DNA of 64,000 nt from Ureibacillus xyleni (GTDB taxonomy: Bacteria > Bacillota > Bacilli > Bacillales_A > Planococcaceae): NCBI RefSeq assembly GCF_900217795.1, contig NZ_OBMQ01000007.1, positions 1-64,000 on the forward strand, in the 5' to 3' direction. Position 1 is the stretch's first letter. Each line of letters starts with the position of its first letter. A model generated the notes under the pieces. The model was not told where the DNA came from, did not search any database, and was given only the letters and a program-made list of their open reading frames with translations. Both the position numbers and the translations under genes were made by a program. Of this stretch, positions 53,599 to 60,742 are shown in pieces.

Positions 53599-55257
53599 TT
53601 ATCCAATCATGTTGAGGTAATCATTTTTCTTATCCATTAGAATTGTATAAGCACATAAATGACTAATTGTACCGTCTATTCGTTTACGTGGATCACGTCC
53701 TTTTACTGGTGCAATATTTCCATTAGTATCAACTTTGATTTCAGTATTTACAAGACACATCTTTGTTAAATTATTATTGTTATAATTAATCAAATTCGCT
53801 CTTAAATCTGCTTCAAAATTTTTCATTGGATCACTTAATGTGATAGCACCTTGTCGCACAGGTATCATTGCATCTCTACCTAGTTCACTTTTGAAATTAT
53901 CTAGTGTCGAATCATCAACATGCCATCTGTCATATCCACACCATAAAATATAAATTCCATATTGCTCACGAATTTCAACTACCCAATCTAACACATCACG
54001 CATATCTATTTTATAATCGCCCGATGTTCTTAATAGTCCTTTGGTATGGAATGTTGAATAAGGCACTCCATCCTCTTTAGACCTTTCGAGTAACGTCATT
54101 GAAGGAAGCCAATACATTGAATGACTATAAATTGTATCATCATTTGGTTTCATTAATAATAAAGTTGCGGCTGTTAAATCTGTCGTTTCAGACCTATCGA
54201 ATCCTAATATGCCATATTTAAAACCCATCTCTTTAATATTAAATGTCGCTTCATTATTAAGTGTTTCCCATGATAACCATGCTGTACTTGCAGATTGTTT
54301 AACATTAAAATCCTTCACTAATACAGTAGGTTTAAAGGATGCATCTACTTTCGCCTTTTCAACATATCCACGTAGTTCATCACGCTTCTTAATTACATCT
54401 AAAGCGGGATTTGCTTTAATCCAACAATCCTCAATTTCCCATTCATTGACATCATCTAATTCATAGATAAATGCAAGGAAATGTTCATCATTAATCTTTC
54501 CATCTAATACATCACACGCATAATCGTATTGAGAATCAAAGATATTATCTCGTACAAATCCATTGGTACTAATTGTTGTAATCAATGGTTGTTCTCGTGC
54601 TGATGTAGATTGCTTCATTAAATCGTAAATGTCACGATTTTTAATTGCTGCCAGTTCATCCACGCAAACGTAGTGACTATGAAGACCATCAAGGCTTTGA
54701 GTGGCACTTGCTAATGGTTGTAATTTACTAAATGTATTTGCAAAATATAAATCCGTCTTACGTTTCTTTAAATGACTACTTAACAATGGACTTTGCGAAA
54801 CCATCTTTAACGCTTCTTCAAATCCCTTATAGGCTTGTTGAAGTTTAGTGGCTATAAAATAACACTCTGCTGAACCTTCACCATCTCCAATTAACATGAA
54901 CAGACTTAATGCACTATTCTCAGTTGTTTTTCCGTTCTTTCTTCCACGCAAATCAAACACTTCGGTATACTTTCTGAATTTCGTTTCTTGATGTACAAAT
55001 CCGAATGTTGCTTGTAATTTTGCCTTTTGAAATAACATCAATTGCATAGGCATCCCCATACTACTTCCTTGAGCAGTACAACAAAATGTTTCAATAAATT
55101 CAATCGGTTTGTTAGCTAACTCTAAATCAAATATGTATGGTTCCTTTGGATTATTAATATCATCTACTAATTTTTTATATTGCTGTTTAATCCTCTTACA
55201 AGCATTGATTTCTCCTGATTCAATCTTTTCATAGTATTCTAGTATGTAATTAGTCAT
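53599..55257 (-). CDS. terL: Terminase large subunit
   Basis: A 552-residue packaging motor. The N-terminal ATPase domain shows a Walker A-like RGRKNGKTTENSAL segment and a Walker B-like SHYVCVDELAAI. The C-terminal nuclease domain has the acidic GILGFDRSETTDLTAATLL motif and CGYDRWHVDD. The type matches P27/phi-31-like TerL proteins of cos siphophages. It follows the small-subunit gene by 5 nt. Confidence 0.95.
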   Translation of the reverse strand: MTNYILEYYEKIESGEINACKRIKQQYKKLVDDINNPKEPYIFDLELANKPIEFIETFCCTAQGSSMGMPMQLMLFQKAKLQATFGFVHQETKFRKYTEVFDLRGRKNGKTTENSALSLFMLIGDGEGSAECYFIATKLQQAYKGFEEALKMVSQSPLLSSHLKKRKTDLYFANTFSKLQPLASATQSLDGLHSHYVCVDELAAIKNRDIYDLMKQSTSAREQPLITTISTNGFVRDNIFDSQYDYACDVLDGKINDEHFLAFIYELDDVNEWEIEDCWIKANPALDVIKKRDELRGYVEKAKVDASFKPTVLVKDFNVKQSASTAWLSWETLNNEATFNIKEMGFKYGILGFDRSETTDLTAATLLLMKPNDDTIYSHSMYWLPSMTLLERSKEDGVPYSTFHTKGLLRTSGDYKIDMRDVLDWVVEIREQYGIYILWCGYDRWHVDDSTLDNFKSELGRDAMIPVRQGAITLSDPMKNFEADLRANLINYNNNNLTKMCLVNTEIKVDTNGNIAPVKGRDPRKRIDGTISHLCAYTILMDKKNDYLNMIG

Positions 55258-55262
55258 CTACA

Positions 55263-55640
55263 TCACTTGTGCTTTTCCAAAAACACTTGTAATGGATCAG
55301 GAGTATCATTGCTTTTATTATTAGTAGGTTCTTCCTTTGGGTATAATTCTGACAACTGTTTGTACAATGTGGAATATCGTTGGATTGTAGTGTTATACGT
55401 TTTGACAGCAGGATGTTCCCTTAAAATGGAATATGAACCTTGTGGCATTTCGTCTATTACACCTGTTTCATTAATTTCTTGTTTCAATTCATCTAATGTA
55501 ACTGCCATAAAAGCCAATTCAATTATCAATTTATCTGCAATAGGTTGTTTATTTTTTGGTAAATTATTGTAGGTTCGTTTAAGTTTTGATAGCTCTTTTT
55601 TAATCAGTTTTTCTTTCTCTTCCTTTGTGTAAATCGCCAT
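55263..55640 (-). CDS. terS: Terminase small subunit (P27 type)
   Basis: A 125-residue DNA-recognition subunit with a basic helical N-terminus (YTKEEKEKLIKKELSKL), LIIELAFMAVTLDELKQEIN and the P27-family YSILREHPAVKTYNTTIQRYSTLYKQLSEL. It binds cos DNA and recruits TerL. AAGGAAGTG precedes the ATG. Confidence 0.92.
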   Translation of the reverse strand: MAIYTKEEKEKLIKKELSKLKRTYNNLPKNKQPIADKLIIELAFMAVTLDELKQEINETGVIDEMPQGSYSILREHPAVKTYNTTIQRYSTLYKQLSELYPKEEPTNNKSNDTPDPLQVFLEKHK

Positions 55641-55768
55641 TCATTCCACTTCCTTTCATTTAATATTGGTTAAATAGTGGGGCTTACATTGAAAAAATCA
55701 GATGGAGGAAATTTAAGGTATCCCCACCGGTACTTATATCCTTTTAATTCAATTATTCAAAAGGGGGA
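55641..55768. other. Candidate cos region between HNH and terS
   Basis: This 128-bp gap has no gene. It holds a GC-rich island, GGTATCCCCACCGGTAC, in otherwise AT-rich DNA, plus a GGGGCTTAC element. In P27-type cos phages the cohesive-end site usually lies between the HNH gene and terS. The exact nick sites cannot be read from sequence. Confidence 0.45.
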
Positions 55769-56077
55769 CTATTCACCTAGATAAATCAAGTTTCCATCCT
55801 CATCAAACATACATCCTTCAGGAACTCCATCATTCTTTTTAAAATGTTCTTGGTTGTGACACTTAACACAGACAACCTCAAGATTATTCCAATCTAAAGT
55901 AACATCTGGATTATTAATATTATCAATGTCAATCCATACTTTGTGATGAACTATTAATCCTGCTTCCCCACACCTCTCACACAACCCATGTTGAGACTTG
56001 AAATAAGCATCCCTCGTCTTCTTCCATGCTTTACTCTTATAAAACTTTTTCGCTAACGCTGTATGCTCTAATGTCAA
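55769..56077 (-). CDS. HNH endonuclease (packaging-associated)
   Basis: A 102-residue HNH nuclease with two zinc-knuckle pairs (CERCGEAGLIVHHKVWI, VVCVKCHNQEHF) and the catalytic HH of IVHHKV. Phage HNH proteins next to terS stimulate cos cleavage by terminase. TTG 56077 is chosen because GTAGGTGAT precedes it; GTG 56086 is part of that site. Confidence 0.9.
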   Translation of the reverse strand: MTLEHTALAKKFYKSKAWKKTRDAYFKSQHGLCERCGEAGLIVHHKVWIDIDNINNPDVTLDWNNLEVVCVKCHNQEHFKKNDGVPEGCMFDEDGNLIYLGE

Positions 56078-56100
56078 ATGGATCACCTACTTTTAAACAT

Positions 56101-56134
56101 AATAAAAAGCCACATTCCAACAAGGAATATAGCT
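56101..56134 (-). terminator. Terminator upstream of the HNH gene
   Basis: On the minus strand AGCTATATTCC-TTGTT-GGAATGTGGCT pairs over 11 bp with G-U pairs, followed by TTTTTATT. It ends the unit with the gene at 56141. Confidence 0.8.
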
Positions 56135-56140
56135 TTAATT

Positions 56141-56398
56141 TTACTCAACAATATAAGTAATACTTTTTGAACTCGGTAATATATAAGCATCATTATGCCT
56201 ATCGAAACGGTGAGCATATGCTTCAATTTTATTTAATACTCTTACTTTTTTTAATCCGTTACTTTCACTAAATTGTTGAACGCTATTGGATATGACTAAT
56301 ACATTATTAGTTTCATTTAATAATATTCTTAGTTGTCTTACAGTGTATTCTTCGCCAACCGTTAATTCTGTTATTACTTCATCTTGATAATACATCAT
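56141..56398 (-). CDS. Phage protein of unknown function (85 aa)
   Basis: A small acidic protein (YYQDEVITELTVGEEYTVRQ, LLNETNNVLVISNSVQQF) with no recognised family. ATG 56398 is chosen because GGAGGAGG lies about 10 nt upstream. It is followed by a terminator and lies downstream of a coiled-coil ORF on the same strand. Confidence 0.6.
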   Translation of the reverse strand: MMYYQDEVITELTVGEEYTVRQLRILLNETNNVLVISNSVQQFSESNGLKKVRVLNKIEAYAHRFDRHNDAYILPSSKSITYIVE

Positions 56399-56463
56399 AT
56401 GTACAAACACCTCCTCCCACACTACTAATTATAGTATGAAAAGGAATTATCTACCGTATTATT

Positions 56464-56628
56464 TTAATCTAATAATTGTTTAATCTCCGCTAACAATTGC
56501 TCACTCGACTTATCTTTATGTTTATCAACATCAATACCTTGCTTAATTAAATTCTCTTCAATTTTAGCCAACAATCGTTCTTGTTCCTTAATTAATTCGT
56601 CAATCTTATTTAATCTTTTCTGTTCCAT
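56464..56628 (-). CDS. Small coiled-coil phage ORF (54 aa)
   Basis: This ORF starts MEQKRLNKIDELIKEQERLL and ends SSEQLLAEIKQLLD. It is mostly a charged coiled coil with heptad leucines. TTGGAGGG precedes ATG 56628 with 6-nt spacing, which strongly supports it despite its size. No family is recognised. It lies between two terminators with the gene at 56141. Confidence 0.65.
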   Translation of the reverse strand: MEQKRLNKIDELIKEQERLLAKIEENLIKQGIDVDKHKDKSSEQLLAEIKQLLD

Positions 56629-56656
56629 AATTAATCCCTCCAATATTAATCAATAT

Positions 56657-56687
56657 AAAAAGAGGACAGCCGATTCTAGCCATCCTC
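56657..56687 (-). terminator. Terminator after the homing HNH gene
   Basis: On the minus strand GAGGATGGCT pairs with GGCTGTCCTC over 10 bp including G-U pairs, loop AGAATC, followed by TTTTTATAT. Confidence 0.75.
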
Positions 56688-56737
56688 GATATATCCAATA
56701 TGTAACATTTATAAATAAGTATTAAATATGATATGTA

Positions 56738-57277
56738 TTAATTAGCATCTCGATATTTTAAAATAATCTTTTGTATAGTGCTAAAGTGCGCATTAAATTT
56801 TTTTGACATCTCAAGATACCAATCACACACTTCACCAAACTTTAAATCTGCCTGAACGTATTCAGTTAGCAATTGTTCAATTTCTTCTTTTGATAGATAA
56901 TTTCTATCTTTCCCCATTTTTCTACGTCTTAAATTTTCGGCTCGTGAGACCAATTCGAGATTTGTAAAACGATTGTCAGATTGATCGTTATTTAGATGGT
57001 CTATTTCTAATCCTAATTTACCTTTATAATCGAATCCTTCGAGAGCAGCTAACATGATTAAATGATGTACCGACTCACTTTTAAATTCCCCATCATCATT
57101 TTTTACTGTTACATGCACATACCCGAATTTATTGGGATTGGCGACCTTCCAATCTTGTTTCTCCTTATCCCAAATACGTCCATTGCGTAAATCGGCAAGA
57201 TATTTTGAGTAACCTTTGATTTCCTTTAGAGTGTCTAAATCTAATCCACTAATCAATTTTTTGTAAATACTGTTCAT
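56738..57277 (-). CDS. HNH homing-type endonuclease (NUMOD4-like)
   Basis: A 179-residue nuclease with an N-terminal NUMOD4-like strand region (GYSKYLADLRNGRIWDKEKQ), the HNH core HHLIMLAALEGFD and GLEIDHLNNDQSDNRFTNLELVS, and a C-terminal helical, HTH-like DNA-binding part. Free-standing homing endonucleases spread by cutting unoccupied alleles. Its leader and start region is nearly identical to that of the RNA-polymerase gene at 60414. Confidence 0.85.
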   Translation of the reverse strand: MNSIYKKLISGLDLDTLKEIKGYSKYLADLRNGRIWDKEKQDWKVANPNKFGYVHVTVKNDDGEFKSESVHHLIMLAALEGFDYKGKLGLEIDHLNNDQSDNRFTNLELVSRAENLRRRKMGKDRNYLSKEEIEQLLTEYVQADLKFGEVCDWYLEMSKKFNAHFSTIQKIILKYRDAN

Positions 57278-57310
57278 AATTTAACTCCTCCAATTTTTAA
57301 TTTTTTCCTT

Positions 57311-57499
57311 TTATTTACTTGCTATGTAATCAATAATTTTCGTCAACATCTCTTCACTTATTTCAATCTCTGGCTTGTTAAACCACTGGCTAATCCACGC
57401 GGAGCTACAATTGCAAACCGATACAGAAGCTAAATCTTTTTGCTTAATGCGTTTTTTTCTCATCTCCCCTAACAATTGAATTCTTTCTTCGAAATTCAT
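57311..57499 (-). CDS. Small HTH protein (possible phage regulator)
   Basis: A 62-residue protein with a probable Cro/cI-like helix-turn-helix (MRKKRIKQKDLASVSV then SSAWISQWFNKPEIEISEEML). It may regulate early or late phage promoters; the target is unknown. AGAGGTGAAA precedes the ATG. It is encoded opposite to the adjacent plus-strand RNA candidate, whose promoter overlaps this gene's upstream region. Confidence 0.6.
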   Translation of the reverse strand: MNFEERIQLLGEMRKKRIKQKDLASVSVCNCSSAWISQWFNKPEIEISEEMLTKIIDYIASK

Positions 57500-57533
57500 C
57501 TCATTTTCACCTCTTTTTCTTTCAATTTCGTTA

Positions 57534-57562
57534 TTGCTATATGATTATTAATTTGGTATAAT
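57534..57562 (+). promoter_or_regulatory. Plus-strand sigma-A promoter inside the phage early region
   Basis: TTGCTA (57534-57539), a 17-nt spacer and a perfect TATAAT (57557-57562). The predicted start is near 57569, reading rightward, opposite to every recognised phage gene here. Confidence 0.55.
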
Positions 57563-57568
57563 TTAAAA

Positions 57569-57816
57569 TGGGATATTATAAATAATTTAAGTAAAAAATA
57601 ATAAAAAATATAAAGTTAATCCTCCATGTTCCTTTAAAAGAGAAATGTCCTGCTACATTGTCGGCAACATAACAGGACTAAAGGAAATAAAAACTATACT
57701 ATTGGAGGATGGGAATAATGGTAGATTGCTGTCCAATCACCTTCTATTCCCTATAGACTATTCTTATAAAACCTACTAAAACCATTGATTTTAAATGTTT
57801 TTAAATGGCTTTTTTC
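57569..57816 (+). ncRNA. Candidate structured small RNA with a tiny ORF
   Basis: The plus strand has a promoter (57534-57562), then an RNA with two strong folds. The first (57631-57684) nests CCTTTA/TAAAGG around GTCCTG/CAGGAC. The second (57711-57751) pairs GGGAATA/TATTCCC, GGT/ACC and GATTG/CAATC around loop CTGTC. A terminator-like end follows: CCATT...AATGG then CTTTTTTC (57782-57816), partly self-complementary. The unit is about 250 nt and antisense to nothing except the final bases before the polymerase gene. No known RNA family is recognised; it may be a regulatory sRNA, a leader or a type I toxin-antitoxin-like element. Confidence 0.45.
57718..57756 (+). CDS. 12-codon ORF inside the candidate sRNA
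   Basis: MVDCCPITFYSL followed by TAG. GGAGG lies 9 nt before the ATG, ideal for translation, although ribosome access would compete with the hairpin that contains the ORF. Two adjacent Cys and a Pro might make a leader peptide; this is speculative. Confidence 0.3.
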   Translation: MVDCCPITFYSL

Positions 57817-57843
57817 TATAATAAATTCCCTTGTACCGTAACA

Positions 57844-60414
57844 TTATGATACTTTTTTATTGCGCTGTTTGCTTACTCGTAATTTTGCAGCCTCTCTCTC
57901 CGCATTTTCTGCACAACTTTTACATCTACGTTGACTATGATGTGTAGGTTCAAACTCTTCTTTACAATCCATACAATCCTTTAAGTTTAATAGATTATAT
58001 TTTAAATTAGCGTAAATTTTATTACCGAACATATCCCACAGTAGTTGTTTATAAGGTGTCTTTGTAGTGTATAGATGTTTAACTAATACATCAACAACCT
58101 CATCAATCTTACCTAGTTTTAATAACTCTTTTTTCGTTGCACGAACGACATAAAGTTGATTTATTTTAACATCATTGCCTTTGAGTTCCTTTTTAATCTC
58201 TAGCCCTTTATATTTAGTTAATTCTTCATATGTATCAATAATTAATTGATTGGATTTTCTCTTGCTATTCGTCATCAATAACTTATAATCGAATGACCCA
58301 CCTTTAAATGATAATTGTTTCACTTTAAAAATATCGAATAAGCGATTAACAGTACGATTGTTACGAGCCAATACCTGCTTTTGCTTCTTATCCTTCGCCT
58401 GAATAAAGAATGTTGGTAATTTTCTAGCCTTTAACTTATTTATTTTAACCTGTAAATCTTCAGGAAGCTCTGCCTCCCAAAGTGTTTTGGCATAATCTAT
58501 ATATTGATTATTGATGTAACACAACTGTTTTACTAGCTCTAAATCTTCATCAGTAATTTCATCTTGATTGAATATCTTAGTGATGTTATTACTAATTTCC
58601 CCGATATTTTTACTGAATGCTGCCTTTAATGAAGTGTAAATATTATCATTATTAATTTCTTTTGGGTCAGCAACTCCTAATTCATATTGAAGCGGAATCA
58701 AACCTTCTGTATGGACTTTAGCATTTTTAACGAACGTTGGATTCTCAACTATTAGTGCTTCATCTCCATCAAAATCACACATAATAATGAATGGAATCAT
58801 GTCATGTATAGACACATAGCAACCATTAGTAGTGAACCAGTCCTTCGTTTTATCAGTGACAACATTGTCTCTTACCGTATGTTCATTGGCATTTAAGTGC
58901 GGTGAACGTAACACATCTAATTTATCCTCACCAGCATTGTAAAGTTTACAGCTCACCTGTTTATCCTCTAATAGTCCAGTAACCTCCAATCCAAATAACC
59001 ACTGTGCAAATGCATAAACATCAGGTATTAAATATGTACGTTTAGTATTTGGTATTAAAATCTTACCTGCACGTGCATTTTTGACTAGTTCAGCCTTCTG
59101 TTTCTTAACCATTTCCTTCACATATTCATCATGGATTAAATCGTTATATAAACTTAATGACTTATGTATTGGTCTTTGATATTCACTCTCTGCATTAACA
59201 CCAATAAACGAAAGCATATTATCAAGTGTTTCCGTTGCTGTTTCAATCATCTCTTTTGTGTGACTAGTAATTTCCTCTAAATCATTTTGGTCTAAATTGA
59301 AAAGTGTCTGCAACATCTGATAATTAATAGCCTTATCATCAAATACATCAACATCCTGATTACAAATTGCAAATTCACATCCATACTTAATGAAATCGTG
59401 TTTATACTGTTGCCATGTGATTTTAGGATTGTCTTTATTAGTTAATTGTTTATAAAATTTCATCTGACTAGCGGTAAAAATAATCTCGATACCTTCATCT
59501 ATAACATTCCATTCTTTACCCCATACATCTTTGACAACTGATTTTGCTTTAGGAAATTTCTTTAGGAACTTATCGAATGGGAATGGCGTTAATAATCCTT
59601 TAAACCCTCCTGCACCACGGAATTGAATATTTTTATTTGATACAGAAGGTAACATAATCCCACATCCATCCATAACTGGATTAGTAATATCTTTAGTTGT
59701 AGTAATTACCTCATATTTTGAATTAATATAGTCAACCTCTACATCTTTAATCATGAACTCAAAGTCAGGAACAACAATTGCTTTATTAATATCAAACCCT
59801 TCCCACTTTACACTGCTACTATTACACAAGGCTTTATAGGCGATCAATTTATTAATACTAATACTTCCAATCATTTTATCAGTTAATCCTGCCGTTAGTT
59901 TATTCTCAATTTGCATATATCTAATTTCATTAACAAACACTAACTTTTTAGTTCTAATTTGACCACTTGATGAGAATGCAAACTTGTAGCGCTTACCAAG
60001 ATAATTAAATCCACGTTTAATAATTTGTTCCATGACTACATCGTGATACACTTCTACTACAATAAAATCTATTGTTGGTTTAATTTCTTCCTCATCATCA
60101 TCAACTGAGATTGATTGTAATTCTAATGCACGTGTAAATGTTGATTCAAATTGTGCGATTACTTTACTGTCTGTTAGTCGTTCCTGCTTCAATTCTCTAG
60201 TATCATCCTTATGTAATGGTAATAAATTTCTTAATACAACAGATAACTCATCAACTTGCTTATTTATTTCTTTATTGCTAATTCCTTTTTTCTTATTAGT
60301 CTTAATTTGTTCCTTCAATTCAAATATTTGTTGTTGAATCCCCATTTCCTGCTCATTAAATAAATCACTAGTTGTAATGCTGTATAAGTAAACTTGATTT
60401 GTTTGTAAACTCAT
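57844..60414 (-). CDS. YonO/QDE-1-like single-chain RNA polymerase (phage)
   Basis: An 856-residue protein with motifs of the double-psi beta-barrel RNA polymerase superfamily: MDGCG (248-252), QFRGAGGFKGLL (264-275), LRSPHLN (502-508) and the catalytic CDFDGDEALIV with DFDGD at 547-551, whose three Asp bind Mg2+. In the RdRP/QDE-1 lineage these are DGxG, FR..G.KG, R.P and DxDGD. A C-terminal zinc ribbon has CMDC (814-817) and CKSC (831-834). SPbeta YonO (about 905 aa) is such an enzyme and transcribes phage late genes. The role is inferred from motifs alone, as full alignment could not be run. GGAGG precedes the ATG. Confidence 0.78.
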   Translation of the reverse strand: MSLQTNQVYLYSITTSDLFNEQEMGIQQQIFELKEQIKTNKKKGISNKEINKQVDELSVVLRNLLPLHKDDTRELKQERLTDSKVIAQFESTFTRALELQSISVDDDEEEIKPTIDFIVVEVYHDVVMEQIIKRGFNYLGKRYKFAFSSSGQIRTKKLVFVNEIRYMQIENKLTAGLTDKMIGSISINKLIAYKALCNSSSVKWEGFDINKAIVVPDFEFMIKDVEVDYINSKYEVITTTKDITNPVMDGCGIMLPSVSNKNIQFRGAGGFKGLLTPFPFDKFLKKFPKAKSVVKDVWGKEWNVIDEGIEIIFTASQMKFYKQLTNKDNPKITWQQYKHDFIKYGCEFAICNQDVDVFDDKAINYQMLQTLFNLDQNDLEEITSHTKEMIETATETLDNMLSFIGVNAESEYQRPIHKSLSLYNDLIHDEYVKEMVKKQKAELVKNARAGKILIPNTKRTYLIPDVYAFAQWLFGLEVTGLLEDKQVSCKLYNAGEDKLDVLRSPHLNANEHTVRDNVVTDKTKDWFTTNGCYVSIHDMIPFIIMCDFDGDEALIVENPTFVKNAKVHTEGLIPLQYELGVADPKEINNDNIYTSLKAAFSKNIGEISNNITKIFNQDEITDEDLELVKQLCYINNQYIDYAKTLWEAELPEDLQVKINKLKARKLPTFFIQAKDKKQKQVLARNNRTVNRLFDIFKVKQLSFKGGSFDYKLLMTNSKRKSNQLIIDTYEELTKYKGLEIKKELKGNDVKINQLYVVRATKKELLKLGKIDEVVDVLVKHLYTTKTPYKQLLWDMFGNKIYANLKYNLLNLKDCMDCKEEFEPTHHSQRRCKSCAENAEREAAKLRVSKQRNKKVS

Positions 60415-60742
60415 AATTTAACTCCTCCAATTTTTTATTTTTTCGATTTGATATGTAATAAGGTCAAAACAATTGGTATGCTAATTTCTAAATCAAACAT
60501 TCCGTTAAGCGGTCAAAAAACGCCCGCTAACTTCATGTAAGTTTAAGAAATCATCATCCCCATCCGTACAAAATTAAAATTTTGTCCGTCTGATACTGTT
60601 CTTTTTATATTAATTATTAAATTTTCTCAATATGTAAAATTATGTATAAAATATTAAATTACTAATTATGTAGGATTTTTATTACTTTGGGGAATATTTT
60701 AGGAAATTTATAATATAGTTATAATCTTCCACTTTTTTACCC
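60415..60742 (-). other. Intergenic leader of the RNA-polymerase gene with two hairpins
   Basis: No gene is seen in this 328-bp stretch. The minus-strand leader has GTTAGCGG...CCGCTTAAC (60530-60503) and a stronger palindrome with arms ACAAAAT/ATTTTGT near 60568-60585. The rest is very AT-rich. A long structured 5' leader is possible; no clear consensus promoter was found. Confidence 0.45.

Noticed and set aside
57569..57816. Arbitrium-type (AimP) signalling peptide gene
   Set aside because: The ORF is only 12 codons, has no signal sequence, and no AimR-like gene is adjacent.
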